Shown here: positions 19,560 to 30,718 of the stretch, in pieces
Layout of the letters: each line of letters begins with the position of its first letter
How positions within the stretch are numbered: the stretch's first letter is position 1
Assembly: GCA_963565915.1 (NCBI GenBank)
Contig: OY751488.1
Coordinates: forward strand, 4,712,001-4,776,000
Direction of reading: 5' to 3'
Origin: Entoloma clypeatum
Lineage: Eukaryota; Basidiomycota; Agaricomycetes; Agaricales; Entolomataceae
Length of the DNA: 64,000 nucleotides
The notes under the pieces: generated by a model
What the model saw: the letters and a program-made list of their open reading frames with translations, nothing else
The model's database searches: none
Told to the model about the DNA's origin: nothing
Program-made: the position numbers and the translations under genes

Positions 19560-20337
19560 CGTTAGGTTCGCCCAGAGCGAAGAGAGCAACTACCAGACGA
19601 GTCAAGACGTCGCGCTTCTTTGAAGACTTCACCAGTAACCCATTCGCCTCACCAGAAGCCCGACAGGAGGAGCTAAGTCCTCGAGACAGTATCGATTTTA
19701 CACTCATCCAGCAGTACATCGAATCGGAGATCCGTCGCATCCTACAGCAGGTGCTTGACGAAGAACTAGACAACGACGAGCATCGCCCCCACGGCGAGAT
19801 AGCAGAGAGCATCCATCTTGCTCGGCAACATCAGATCGCGCGTTACAACGCCCGACAGAACGAACTCGAAAGCTTTCGCGTTCAAGAAGGACCTCAGACA
19901 GGTCGGATCACAGAGATCAGAGAGTTTATCGGTGTCCAGACAACCGTTATCAGAAGATTGATTAGGACGCTCACATTGAGACGTCCCAGAGCCGCATCAC
20001 CACGTCTTACTCGAAGCAGCAGATCTACGCCCACTTCACCACCAACGAGCAACAGACCGAGTACAACCGTTGGGCACGAAACGAGAGACTTGACCCCTTC
20101 TCACGACCAACAGACGCGCAGGAACAGAGATTCCTTAGAGATCTACAGAGGAAATACCCCGAACGTTTTGCCACCGATTCCGCCGACGAGTCCCCTGACG
20201 AATTTACTTTTGACTCCGCGCAGTCAGATACCGAACAGACGCCTAGAACAGGGACTAATTTTCAACCCCTACCTGTATCCCGAACCCCATCTTCATCCCA
20301 ACAACCCGACACCTCTCCTACTCCGCAGGTTCTAGAC
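19560..20337 (+). promoter_or_regulatory. A2 ATG-free gag leader
   Basis: From the predicted RNA start (19463) to the gag ATG (20338) I find no ATG in 875 nt on the sense strand, against more than ten on the other strand. A frame without AUG is open from about 19555 to 20335 (starting ISLGSPRAK); a second, in frame with gag, opens after a TAG at about 19955 and runs into gag with protein-like composition (FTTNEQQTEYNRWARNERL). Confidence 0.6.
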
Positions 20338-21204
20338 ATGGCAGAAGCACTGACAGTGCAAACGATGGATACATCCAAGATCATCAAAGATCCTGGGATG
20401 TTCAAAGACAGACACACCTTTGACGAGTGGTGGAAAGCCACCAAACTATACATCAGGTTCCAGAAGGGCCTGTCCGACGATCAGAAGATCCTGGCGGTGT
20501 TATCCCGCATGATGGAAGGGTCCGGTAAACACTGGGCCAGCAACAAGTTAGACGATCTTGCTACCGATGGCGAGAACATCACCTGGTTAGGGTTCTCAGA
20601 CGACATCGCTACGCGATTCTCTATTGCCAACAAGTCAGCAGCGGCCAAGGCGAGACTCGAAGTCCTGAAACAGGAGAAACGCACCATTGACGAATTCTTG
20701 GACGAATTCGAAGAGCTCTTGAAGCTGTCAAACCTTGGCGAAGAAACTGGGAAATACATCCTGGAAAAGAACGTCAACCGCAGAATTTCTGAACAAGTGG
20801 CTAGCGATGGCAAGACGTACACCGATTACGCAAAGGAGATCCGAAACAAGGGACGACAGATGGAGGGACATGCATTAGTCATCCGAGGGGGTGGCGACAC
20901 ACGCACCGGATCGGGCACCACTTATGGTGGTCAAGGCAAAGCCATGGAGATCGACAAAGCAGGAGTAGCCCGTTGCTACAACTGTCAACGTTTCGGTCAC
21001 CTCGCTAAAGACTGCAGCGCTCCAAAGAAGAAAGATGGTCGCAAGTGTTTCAACTGCGACCAAGAAGGCCATATTGCGCGCAACTGCCGCAAGCCGAAGA
21101 AGAACTCCGGAAGGGTTAGGAAGGTGTCTGAGGAAGATGCCGAGAAGGATGAAACCACAATCTTAGAAGCCGACGAGAAGGATTTTCCCGAAGGGTCCGA
21201 TTAA
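20338..21204 (+). CDS. gag: A2 Gag with two CCHC zinc knuckles
   Basis: 288 codons beginning at the first AUG of the predicted transcript, in strong context (GACATGG). Same capsid-like region and knuckles [14 protein letters not shown] and [14 protein letters not shown] as A1; the acidic tail differs (EEDAEKDET). It packages element RNA into particles. Pol overlaps in the -1 frame. Confidence 0.93.
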   Translation: MAEALTVQTMDTSKIIKDPGMFKDRHTFDEWWKATKLYIRFQKGLSDDQKILAVLSRMMEGSGKHWASNKLDDLATDGENITWLGFSDDIATRFSIANKSAAAKARLEVLKQEKRTIDEFLDEFEELLKLSNLGEETGKYILEKNVNRRISEQVASDGKTYTDYAKEIRNKGRQMEGHALVIRGGGDTRTGSGTTYGGQGKAMEIDKAGVARCYNCQRFGHLAKDCSAPKKKDGRKCFNCDQEGHIARNCRKPKKNSGRVRKVSEEDAEKDETTILEADEKDFPEGSD

Positions 21205-21224
21205 ACGACGCTAAGTCGCGACCC
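21180..21224 (+). promoter_or_regulatory. A2 candidate -1 frameshift signal
   Basis: GGATTTT at 21180-21186, six-base spacer, then GGGTC (21193-21197) paired with GACCC (21220-21224) around CGAC-GCTAA-GTCG. The pol frame is open from here through the gag stop (21202-21204). Confidence 0.55.
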
Positions 21225-21245
21225 TTATCTATTAAACGGACTTGC

Positions 21246-24200
21246 TTGCCTTGTATGACTGCAGACAATAGAACCTATGTCATCCCTGCCAAGCGAGCCG
21301 CTGCGTCGACTAAGATTGTGAAGGGAGACAAACCTCCGAAACGACGAGAGATCAGGCTGTTAGCTCAGCTCAAAACACGACGAGGACCAAAGGTCATTCG
21401 ACCTGAGGTTGATAGTGGATGTGAACGCACATGCATCCATCCCAGAATAGTACGCGAACAGAACCTCCCTACGCGAGGAATACCGCCCATAGCAATTCTA
21501 AATGCGGATGGATCACCAAATCGACAACAGAGAGCGAACCAACTTGCCGAAGTCAAGCTGGATTTGGGAACACATCAGGAAACCATGGAAGCGATGGTAC
21601 TGGACATCGGGAGAACTGACATGCTCTTGGGACATGACTGGTTGGTACACCACAATCCTACGATCAATTGGACAACCGGCGCTGTAACGTTCAACCGGTG
21701 CCCAGCAACATGCCGAACCAAACATTCGGAATTCAGGGTTAACCTTGATGGTCGCAAACACCGGGTTCGCATGGTTGAAGTGCGCGACAAAGATGCACCC
21801 AAGAAGTCGGATCAGAAATGGAAGCCTGGAGACCCTATATTGGAAGCTGTCACTCCCACACCACCTCCCACAACCAAACGACCCTCATATGTTGATCGAT
21901 TTACTCACCTCTTCGAGAAGGAGAACTTTGATAAGATCCCGAAGGAAAGGGAATGGGACCATGGTATTGAACTTACACCGGACGCACCAAAGGAACTAGG
22001 GGGAAACACATATCCCATGACACAAAAGGAACAAGAGGAATTGGACGCATTCATTGACGAGGGTCTAGCAACTGGAAAGATCCGCCCGTCCAAATCCCCT
22101 TATGCCTCCCCTTGCTTCTTCATCAACAAGAAGGATGGTTCCAAACGATTGGTACAAGACTACCGCATGGTCAACAAATTCACGGTCAAAGACAAATTCC
22201 CACTCCCTCGCATCTCCGATCTCTTGGACGTGCTGAAAGATGCAGTCTACTTCAATAAGATGGACATCATGTGGGGTTACAACAATGTCCGGATTAAAAA
22301 AGGCGATGAATGGAAGGCTGCCTTCCTTACCAGTCGAGGATTGTTTGAACCATTGGTCATGTTTTTCGGCCTTTGCAACTCCCCGGGAACATTCTCTCGG
22401 ATGATGGCTAGTCTATTCCGGGACCAGATCCGCCGACGCATCTGCGTGATCTACATGGATGACATCGTGGTTATTGGTAAAACCAAGGAAGAACTCGCGC
22501 GAAACACCGAAGAAATTCTGCAGATCCTATCGGACAATGACTTGTTCCTGAAGGAGAAGAAGTGTTTCTGGGAAGTAACAAAATGCCCCATATTGGGATA
22601 TGTCGTTGGTGAAGGACGTGTCGAGATGGAAACCGAGAAGGTGGACACGATCCAGAACTGGCGAACACCCACATCAAAAAAGGAAGTCCAGAAGTTCCTT
22701 GGGTTTGCTAACTTCTATCGGCGCTTCATTGAAGGATACTCAAACATCGCGAAACCACTTACCGCGCTCACAGGCGGCACTGCGTTTACTTGGGGACCAA
22801 CGGAACAAAAGGCATTTGAAGGTCTCATACAGGCGATCACATCGGCACCAGTCTTGGCATTACCAAAACCAGATGGACAGTTCAGGGTCGAAACCGATGC
22901 ATCGGGCTATGCAATTGGGGCTGTACTCTCTCAAAAACAGGACGACAAATGGCATCCTATCGCGTTCTTGTCGCGGACCATGTCCGCGGCCGAACAAAAT
23001 TACGAGATATACGACAAAGAGCTCTTGGCAGTCATGGAAGCACTGAAAGATTGGAGACACTATCTGCTCGAAGCCAGGGAACGCTTCGAGATCTTAACTG
23101 ATCACAAGAACCTGGAGTATTTCCGCCGTCCTCAGGACCTAAATCAACGGCAAAGGCGCTGGAAGATGAAGTTACAAGATTATGACTTCGAACTACGGCA
23201 TGTGCCTGGCAAGACAAATGCAAAAGCGGACATCCTGTCGCGCTTACCCTGGTATGAAACGGAACTCGAACCGCAAGACAGTGACCAAATGCTCAAGGAG
23301 GGACTATTCTTGAAACGATTGGAATCAGAAGATGTGGTACAAATGGAGATGTTCACGGAGGAACAATTCTTTGAAGGGGGTGAAACATCTGAGTCCATCA
23401 AGATTGGAAACGTCACAACCATCGAAAATCCGTGGATCGCACGCATCAAGGGTTCAAACCGCATGGAGACAGAAGTAGCCCAGGGTCTAAAAAAGAACCC
23501 TCATTGGTATCAACAGGAAAACGGCATCACATATGCAGGCGAACGAGTCTATGTTCCACCGGACCCACAACTGCGTCAAGAACTAATGTTTGAATCACAC
23601 GATGCACCAGTGGCTGGACATCCAGGACAGTATCGAACACATGAACTCCTCACTCGCACCTACTGGTGGCCTACCATCCTGCATGATGTAAAGAAGTACG
23701 TAAAGGGTTGCAACACCTGTCAGCGCAACAAGATCAACAGACAGAAACGACATGCTCCGCTACACCCCCATGCAGCACCAAGTCATCCATGGGAAGACAT
23801 AGGGATTGACGTCGTGGGACCAATACCAGAGTCTGATGGAAAGAATGCGATCCTGGTCATCACGGATAGACATTCGAAGATGCTTCATCTCATTCCGACA
23901 ACCATGGAATTATCGGCTGAAGGATTAGCCAAGATCTATCGGGATCAGATATGGAAGCTCCACGGAATCCCCAAGAAAATCATCAGCGACAGGGGACCAC
24001 AGTTCGCCGCGAAGTTCATGGAGATACTTTGCCGCATGTTAGGGATCAAAAGGAACCTGTCCACCGCATACCACCCACAGACGGATGGACAAGCCGAACG
24101 ATCGCATCAGGAAACAGAAGCGTTCTTACGAAACTTTGTCAACCATCTGCAAGATGATTGGGCTGAATGGATCGCGATCGCCGAATTCCAGTACAATGAC

Positions 24201-24854
24201 AAAGAACATCAGGCGACGAAGCATACACCATTCTACCTCAACTATGGCTTACATCCTTGGAAGGGAGAACTTGTGTTGGAAGACACCAACCCGGCTGCCA
24301 ACAGCTTCTTGGAAAAACTCAAACAAGCACGAGAAGAAGCCAATGCAGCGCTGAAACAGGCACAGGATCAGATGAAGAAGACAGTTGATACACGACGGAG
24401 TCCATCTCGAAACTACCGCATCGGAGACAAGGTGTGGCTGGAAGGGACTAACATCAGAACTAACCGCCCCTCGAAGAAACTTGACGCACTCCGACACGGA
24501 CCATTCAAGGTCCTAGAGAAGAAAGGGGCTAGCGCATATGTTCTTGATCTTCCAAAGACTTGGAAAATGATCCACCCTGTGTTCAACGAGACCCTGTTGT
24601 CGCCATACGAAACCCCGAAGTATGCCATTCAGAAAAAGAAGCCAGCCCCTGATCCGATCATCGTCGAAGGACGAGAAGAATACCATGTCTCCACGATCCT
24701 GGACTCTCGGAAATTCCGCGGAAAGATCCAGTACCTTGTCCAATGGGAAGGGTATGGCCCAGAAGAGAACACGTGGGAACCTCGGGATAATGTTCAGAAT
24801 GCTCAAGACTTGATCCGAGATTTTCATCGGCAAAATCCATCGCGTCCACGATAA
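21246..24854 (+). CDS. pol: A2 Pol polyprotein (protease, RT, RNase H, integrase, chromodomain)
   Basis: About 1200 codons. Protease DSG near residue 56, RT YMDDIV near 403, RNase [12 protein letters not shown] near 549, integrase finger CNTCQRNK near 826 and D-D-E near 854/912/951, chromodomain near 1144-1178 ([13 protein letters not shown] ... ENTWEP). Chromodomain integrases steer insertion to marked chromatin in related elements. The frame is open upstream of 21246; an ATG at 21255 exists in A2 and A3 but not in A1, so it is unlikely to be the required start. Intact by eye. Confidence 0.94.
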   Translation: MPCMTADNRTYVIPAKRAAASTKIVKGDKPPKRREIRLLAQLKTRRGPKVIRPEVDSGCERTCIHPRIVREQNLPTRGIPPIAILNADGSPNRQQRANQLAEVKLDLGTHQETMEAMVLDIGRTDMLLGHDWLVHHNPTINWTTGAVTFNRCPATCRTKHSEFRVNLDGRKHRVRMVEVRDKDAPKKSDQKWKPGDPILEAVTPTPPPTTKRPSYVDRFTHLFEKENFDKIPKEREWDHGIELTPDAPKELGGNTYPMTQKEQEELDAFIDEGLATGKIRPSKSPYASPCFFINKKDGSKRLVQDYRMVNKFTVKDKFPLPRISDLLDVLKDAVYFNKMDIMWGYNNVRIKKGDEWKAAFLTSRGLFEPLVMFFGLCNSPGTFSRMMASLFRDQIRRRICVIYMDDIVVIGKTKEELARNTEEILQILSDNDLFLKEKKCFWEVTKCPILGYVVGEGRVEMETEKVDTIQNWRTPTSKKEVQKFLGFANFYRRFIEGYSNIAKPLTALTGGTAFTWGPTEQKAFEGLIQAITSAPVLALPKPDGQFRVETDASGYAIGAVLSQKQDDKWHPIAFLSRTMSAAEQNYEIYDKELLAVMEALKDWRHYLLEARERFEILTDHKNLEYFRRPQDLNQRQRRWKMKLQDYDFELRHVPGKTNAKADILSRLPWYETELEPQDSDQMLKEGLFLKRLESEDVVQMEMFTEEQFFEGGETSESIKIGNVTTIENPWIARIKGSNRMETEVAQGLKKNPHWYQQENGITYAGERVYVPPDPQLRQELMFESHDAPVAGHPGQYRTHELLTRTYWWPTILHDVKKYVKGCNTCQRNKINRQKRHAPLHPHAAPSHPWEDIGIDVVGPIPESDGKNAILVITDRHSKMLHLIPTTMELSAEGLAKIYRDQIWKLHGIPKKIISDRGPQFAAKFMEILCRMLGIKRNLSTAYHPQTDGQAERSHQETEAFLRNFVNHLQDDWAEWIAIAEFQYNDKEHQATKHTPFYLNYGLHPWKGELVLEDTNPAANSFLEKLKQAREEANAALKQAQDQMKKTVDTRRSPSRNYRIGDKVWLEGTNIRTNRPSKKLDALRHGPFKVLEKKGASAYVLDLPKTWKMIHPVFNETLLSPYETPKYAIQKKKPAPDPIIVEGREEYHVSTILDSRKFRGKIQYLVQWEGYGPEENTWEPRDNVQNAQDLIRDFHRQNPSRPR

Positions 24855-24970
24855 AAGATAAATCGCGAAATCCATTTTCCATACCGATTTCTGTCACATC
24901 GAGTTCCCCGCTCCAACTCTCCTCGCCCAACACGCCGTTCTTCTTATACCTTTCGAACCTCATCTCCACC

Positions 24971-25336
24971 ATGTCCAACATCACCACCTCCACCGACGCT
25001 TCCGACATCAACCCCACCATTACCACCCTCATTGGCGAAGCGCTCTCCATGCGCGACCAGATCCATGCGCTTGAAACCTCCGTCGCCGACATCCTCCACC
25101 GACAGATGCATATCCGTCTCCACACCCTATCCGACTTGCCAACCGCTCCCACCGCTGAGGAGAAACTTATCCTCAAAAATTATACCAACACCCTGGCCGT
25201 CGAGAATCGACGCCTTCGCCTCGCCGTTCGAGGTTTAGAGTTTGCCACGGCGGTAAACGATGAACTGATAAAGGATTGGGGTAACCGAGTTGACCCTGCC
25301 TGGGCCGATCCAAATGGCAACGATGGATGGGAGTAG
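24971..25336 (+). CDS. A2 third ORF, small helical protein of unknown function
   Basis: 121 codons, MSNITTSTDASD... to GNDGWE, 116 bp after the pol stop. Same predicted coiled-coil protein as in A1 and A3. Conserved with mostly silent differences from A1. Function unknown. Confidence 0.75.
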   Translation: MSNITTSTDASDINPTITTLIGEALSMRDQIHALETSVADILHRQMHIRLHTLSDLPTAPTAEEKLILKNYTNTLAVENRRLRLAVRGLEFATAVNDELIKDWGNRVDPAWADPNGNDGWE

Positions 25337-25373
25337 GTAGTCTGTGAGGACACAGACCTTGAGGAGGGGAACA

Positions 25374-25721
25374 TGTTACGGACTAACGACTACGGACGTA
25401 TACGCTTACTTTTTCATTCTTACTCATCGGGCCCCGCTTACCTATATTCTATGACACTCTACTTCCATTAGTATACTTCGCTCCCGCGCTGACTCGCTTT
25501 CCGCAGTCGTCTTACTCAGACGCACTGCCTTCCGCAGTTATCTTACTCAGATACACTGCCTTGCGCAGCACTGACTCATATGCTATCGCCTATAGTCAGT
25601 ACCTATATAAACCCTTTGTACTATAGCTAGGTTCCTTAGATTTAGCAATCACATTGCTCTTCGCCTTTCCATCTTCCTGCATACTCTGCCCGAACCTTGG
25701 AACGGTTTGTTACGCATAACA
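25374..25721 (+). repeat. A2 3' LTR
   Basis: 348 bp; no difference from the 5' LTR seen. Preceded by the polypurine tract CTTGAGGAGGGGAA. Confidence 0.95.
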
Positions 25722-26751
25722 GAGACGACGCAAGGCTGCAGGAATTACGCTCAGCGAGCCCCTGTCCACACCGGCGAATACAACAACATCCCGTGCGATA
25801 GGTGCAAATTGAAGGCGCAGCCGTGTGAGAAGGAGAAGTTTGCTGCAGCGTGTTATGCCTGCTACACGCTGAAGGGGAAATGCCTGACTGGTGGCGAGGC
25901 GCCTCAGAGGAAGAAGAAGACCAAGATGGAGGGCCGCAGTGCGTCACGAAAGGCGAAACCGGCGAAGGAGGCACCATGGCAGAAGGCAACGAAGGCGACT
26001 GAATATGTGGAGGTAGAGACAGAGGTGGACGGTGACGATGAGGACGACGAAGATAAGAACGGCAATGTGGCAACTGGCCCAGGAGCAACCACCTCCTGGC
26101 GACGACCCATCAGCGACGGCGAAGCCAGGGGTGACACTTTGCCGGCGGCGCGTTCGACGCTGCCCCCCGCCCTCACGGATGCGCGTGAGTAATTATACTG
26201 AATCATTTCTTGGACATCATCTCAAGCAGTCTGGCCTGGCAGTGGAGCTATACCTGGTGGACTGGTTCCGCCAGCAGGGAACCATCTCGCAGCGGGCATA
26301 CCATACACAGAGTGGCGCCCTCTTCAAACTCGAAGGGCAGATCAACAAGCTCACGAACCGCTTCAACCGGATCCTCGAGGGGGCAAATGCACAGCTGGCG
26401 ATGCAGGAGGAGAACACGTACTCCCGCCTGTTGTACATGGAGGACACAATAGAGGGGTTGAACGTCAGGTTGACGGACATCGAGAACTACCTGGGTTTCG
26501 ACCGCCGTCCCGCCCACGACGACCGTGAGTACTGGCGACCCTACCTTCCCCCACCACCAGAAGTCAACGTAGAGCGCCTCTGGCCTGCGGACCCCGAGGG
26601 GATGGACCCTGAGCACTACAAGATGGGGGGGTGGCAGCAGGACAAGGGTGCATGGCAAGATTCGCCCCTGCGACGGCCATCGACGATGAGTGACCCGCCG
26701 TCATCGACCCCTCGCGCCTCGCGCCGACCACCCTTCGCCGGATCCTTCGCC

Positions 26752-27139
26752 TGTTAGCGACGCTAAACACCAGTACTCAGGCCTTGCGAGAGAGGAAACG
26801 TGGAGGAAAGGGAAAGGCTTTAGAATGAGGTTTGAAGCGGTAGAAACCAGCTCAAGACTGGGGTTCCATGTTCAAACTATCTACTATATATACTAGTCGT
26901 AACAGGTACCTACCCTAAACGTACATGCACCTTGCATGAGGACGATCCGTGGTCCGCTGATGTAAACTACTGCTGTGGTACTCAACATGTATCTTCCACG
27001 ACTTACTGCGGCTGCGCTGGATACTGTGCATCTACCATGCTGCTACCATGAGTCTGGATAAGATAAGATGATCTACCATCAGATAAGATAAGATGAGATA
27101 AGATAAGATAAGAGAAAAGATGAAAAAGTGTTTATAACA
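26752..27139 (-). repeat. B1 3' LTR
   Basis: TGTTATAAACAC...CGCTAACA in element orientation. Near its start is a cluster of about eight CTTATC/GATAAG motifs (27057-27117), potential GATA-factor sites. Confidence 0.93.
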
Positions 27140-27299
27140 TCACCCCTCCCTTAAGATTGTGCCCTCACAATCTCTTCGAGTTCTATCTCGCATTCTCGTA
27201 TAAGTCTTGCTTGATAGTTTTCTCGTATCTCCCTATACTTTGTTGCCGTTATCCACATGGCCACCATAAGCCCCACCATTATTGCGTAGAAAACAATCA

Positions 27300-27975
27300 T
27301 CACAATAAACTCTCGTTCCATTTTCCTTCTGTCCACTCGTTTATAGGTTTTGCAGTGGTAAGGTTTTCGTATGGTACAAAGTTTAGTCGAATGTTTATTG
27401 GTCGGGGTGCCGATGGATGGTGAGCGTGAAATTCTTCAACAGCTCCTGGAGCGTCGACTTTGATGGTGGACGCTGGTTCCCATGAGCATTCTTCGATCGG
27501 ATATCCAGCCCACTTTACCAGATATTGAAGTCCCCGTCCCTTAACTCTTGAATCCAAGATTTTCTCTATCTCGTATCGCGCTTCTCCGTTAACGACTTCC
27601 GGAGGTGGAGGAGGCGGTTTCTGCTGAGTTGGGTATGTGGCGGGTGTGAATAGGGTGAGGAGTGATTCGTGGAAGACGTCAAAGTGTTGCCACGCTTTTG
27701 GCAGTTCAACTTTATATGATGCGCTTCCAACTTTTCTCACGATCGGAAAGGGGCCGAGACGTCGGTCATCAAGCTTCTTGGCAGGGCGTCCGGTTTTTAT
27801 ATGACTTGCCTCTATATAGACTAAGTCTCCTTGTTTGTACGTAATTACCGGGCCTTTCTTTTTATCGAAGGTCCGTTTCATCGCATCGGCTGCTTGTTTT
27901 AACGCTGCTTCTGCTTCTTCATGAGATTTTGCCATTTGTTTTGCAAAGTCTTCCGCTTCTGGTCGTCTCTCTGAT
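27300..27975 (-). pseudogene. pol: B1 Pol C-terminal part (integrase tail and chromodomain)
   Basis: This frame resumes after the integrase deletion with AEDFAKQMAKSHEEAEAAL, the helix normally found downstream of the integrase core, then a GPFPIV segment and a chromodomain (YLVKWAGYPIEECSWEP). It is out of frame with the upstream pol, so it is not translated as part of Pol in this copy. Confidence 0.8.
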
Positions 27976-30718
27976 CTGGTAATGGTCCTAGGAAGTCTAC
28001 TGAGAACATGTCTCCCGGTCTTTCTGGGATCTGATTCGGGTGTAGTTCCGTATTTGCCGGAGATCTCTTCACTTTGGTCCTTTGGCATGTTTCACATCCT
28101 TGGATATATTTGGTGATGTCAGCCCGTAACCTTGGCCACCAATAATTCCTTGTGACGATTTCAAACATTTTTGCTTGTCCCGGATGTCCCGTTAATGGAG
28201 AATCGTGTGCCAGTTTGAGAATCTGTTCTCTAAGATCTGGTATTTTTGGAACGTAGATGCGATTTTCCCAGTATACAATTCCTTCTACTTCTTCCCAATT
28301 CTTGGACTTCAACGTCAGGTTTCGTTTGACTTGATTTTCTTGTCCCTTGTCCGTTTTGATCTGACTTAAGATCTGTTGATCTAGACCCTGGATCTCGATT
28401 GATCGAAAATATTCCGTTTTTAGAAGGATGACGTCTTCATTGTCATTCACCCCCCTTTCATGTCCTGCTCGTCTCGAGAGGATATCCGCTTTAGTGTTTT
28501 GATTGCCGGGTCTATGTGTCAAGATAAAGTTATAGTCTTGCATTTCCGTTACCCATCTGGCTTGTCTGCGGTTGAGTTTCTGTGGTTTTCGGAAATATTC
28601 GAGATTCTTATGATCTGTCAAGATCTCTACCGGCTCCTTGGTTCCCAGAAGATATTGGCGCCATTCTTCTAGTGCTATCATTACCGCTAAGAGTTCCTTA
28701 TCGTAAATCTCATAGTTCCTTTCTGCACTATTGAGAGATTTTGATATAAACGCGACTGGTTGCCATTTGTCGTTTTCTTGTTGCTGCGATAAGATCCCTC
28801 TGATTGCGAAGTCTGACGCATCAACTTCGACCCTGAATGCCTTATCATTTCTTGGCATTGCTAAAATTGGTGTGGTTGACAGGCGTCTTTTTAATTCATT
28901 AAAAGCGTCCTGTTGTTCCTGTTTCCAACACCATTCCGTTTTCCCCGTTAATTCATTAAGGGGTTTCGCCACCTTGGAATATCCCTCGATGAATCGGCGA
29001 TAGAAATTACAAAATCCCAAGAATTGTTGTATTTCCCTTTTGACTGTTGGTACTGGCCAATCTTCAATTGCTTCGATTTTCTTCGGATCCACTCTGACCG
29101 AGTTTTCTGATACTATTAGGCCTAGAAAGTCTACTTCTTGGGCGCTAAATACACATTTTTCTGGTTTCAAGAATAGTTTATTTTCTCGTAACCTTTCCAA
29201 TACTTTTCTAACATGAATCTTGTGTTCCACCAGTGTCTTTGAAAATACCAGTATATCGTCCATGTATATGATGACAAATCCTTCGTCAATCATGTCTTTG
29301 AAAAGCGCGTTCATCATTGTTTGAAACGTGCTTGGCGAATTTGTTAACCCAAAAAACATTACTAAGGGTTCAAATAATCCTCGATTGGTTCGGAATGCTG
29401 CTTTCCATTCGTCCCCTTTCTTTATTCTGACATTGTTATATCCCCATCGTATATCAAACTTGGAGAAATAACGAGCTCCGGACAACTTGTCCACTAGTTC
29501 CTGAATGAGCGGTAGAGGGTATCTGTTTTTGACCGTCATCTCATTTAATTTCCGATAATCTTGTACCGGTCTCAGGGTTCCATCTTTTTTCTTGATAAAA
29601 AAGAATGGTGATGCCATTGGTGACTTTGATGGTCTTATCCTTCCAGTCGACAGATTTTCATCTAAGAATTCGTCGAGCTGCTTTTGTTCCGATTGACTCA
29701 AGGGATAGATCTTGCAGTCTAAAGGCTTTGCGTCGGGTATCAGCTCGATAGCGTGATCCCATTCTCTTTCCGGAGGCATTTCATCAAACGACTTCTTCTC
29801 GAAGACTTTTAGAAATTCCCAGTATTCTTGGGGAATCTTATCTTTAAGATCCTTTTCTTCGACGAACTCTTTAACCTGAGTCATCGCACGTGCTAACAGT
29901 CGACCTTCCAAATCAACCGCCAGTAACTGTTCCTGGTCTTCCAAGAACGAGGTGGCATCTTCGTCTTCACATCCTTCTGGCAGTTCATTAGGTAGACACT
30001 CCGCAGGACATCTTGTGAATCGGACAGATCCGGTTTTCCAGTCAATATCCGGGTTGTGGAATTTCAGCCACTCATGCCCAATAAAGACTTCCGTTTTCCC
30101 AAGAGACGATACCGCTAATTGTAATCTCTCTTGGTGATTCTTTACTTTAATCATCACATCCACGTACTCTTCTATCCGTCCTCCGGCATTCTCAGTACCG
30201 TCCGCATTGTATACCATAAGCGGAATTGGATATTTCTTCGTAGATATGTGATTCTTATTCACAAACTCTCGATCAATACAAGATCCCGTGCATCCAGAAT
30301 CTAATAGAGCTCTCATTGTGAAGGATCTTTTGTTATCGAGCGTAAACATCGTCAAGGGAATGTCTAACTGATTCCCCCTGTTTACTGAACGAATAAACTT
30401 TCGTGGCTGTGCCAATTCAATTAAGGCGTCGATCACTTTTGTGTCGTCCAGGTCATTTAAGAGCTGAACCGTCTCTGGTGTTGCCTCATTTCTTCTTGAT
30501 CCATGCACCCATGTTTTCAACGTGGCTGTAGCATGATCAATTCTTTGATTTATCAGCTGTTGCGCGATAAATTCAGGAGTGCCGCTTGCAGGCCTGTAGT
30601 TAAAGCGCACGTAGGTAGGAACGTTTGAGTTATAATCTTCATTATTTACGAGGGATGGTATAGATACAAATGAAGTGTTCCTAACTATGTTACTAGGGTG
30701 GGGCAAGTCCGTGCTCAC
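27899..30718 (-). pseudogene. pol: B1 Pol (protease, RT, RNase H; integrase core missing)
   Basis: 939 codons. Protease DSG near residue 140; RT with YMDDILVF; RNase H with VDASDFAIRGIL and [12 protein letters not shown]; zinc finger CETCQRTK; then the integrase stops at FSVDFLGPLPDQ, just after the first catalytic aspartate, and runs out of frame. The second D and the E are absent. The frame starts with GTG overlapping the gag stop (GTGA) and has no methionine before residue 124, so it is made by -1 frameshifting from gag. Reverse transcription functions look intact; integration functions are lost. Confidence 0.85.

Larger units (their letters stand above)
19199..25721 (+). mobile_element. 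Complete Ty3/Gypsy retrotransposon, family A copy 2 (A2)
   Basis: 6523 bp, two 348-bp LTRs that I read as identical, target duplication GAGAC (19194-19198 and 25722-25726). Inserted in exon 2 of cargo gene B, in the same orientation. Pol appears identical to that of A3 (40086-46608), and gag differs by single residues, so A2 and A3 are very recent sisters. All genes look intact. Confidence 0.96.

Noticed and set aside
19751..20335. 194-codon frame upstream of gag (also 13672-14256 and 45472-46056) as a separate gene
   Set aside because: It begins with GTG, the frame extends further upstream without any ATG, and the gag-phase frame overlaps it. It is better described as part of an AUG-free leader until translation is shown.
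21246..21257. Pol start at TTG 21246 or ATG 21255 as independent initiation
   Set aside because: The frame is open upstream into gag, and copy A1 lacks the ATG, so Pol is more likely made by -1 frameshifting.
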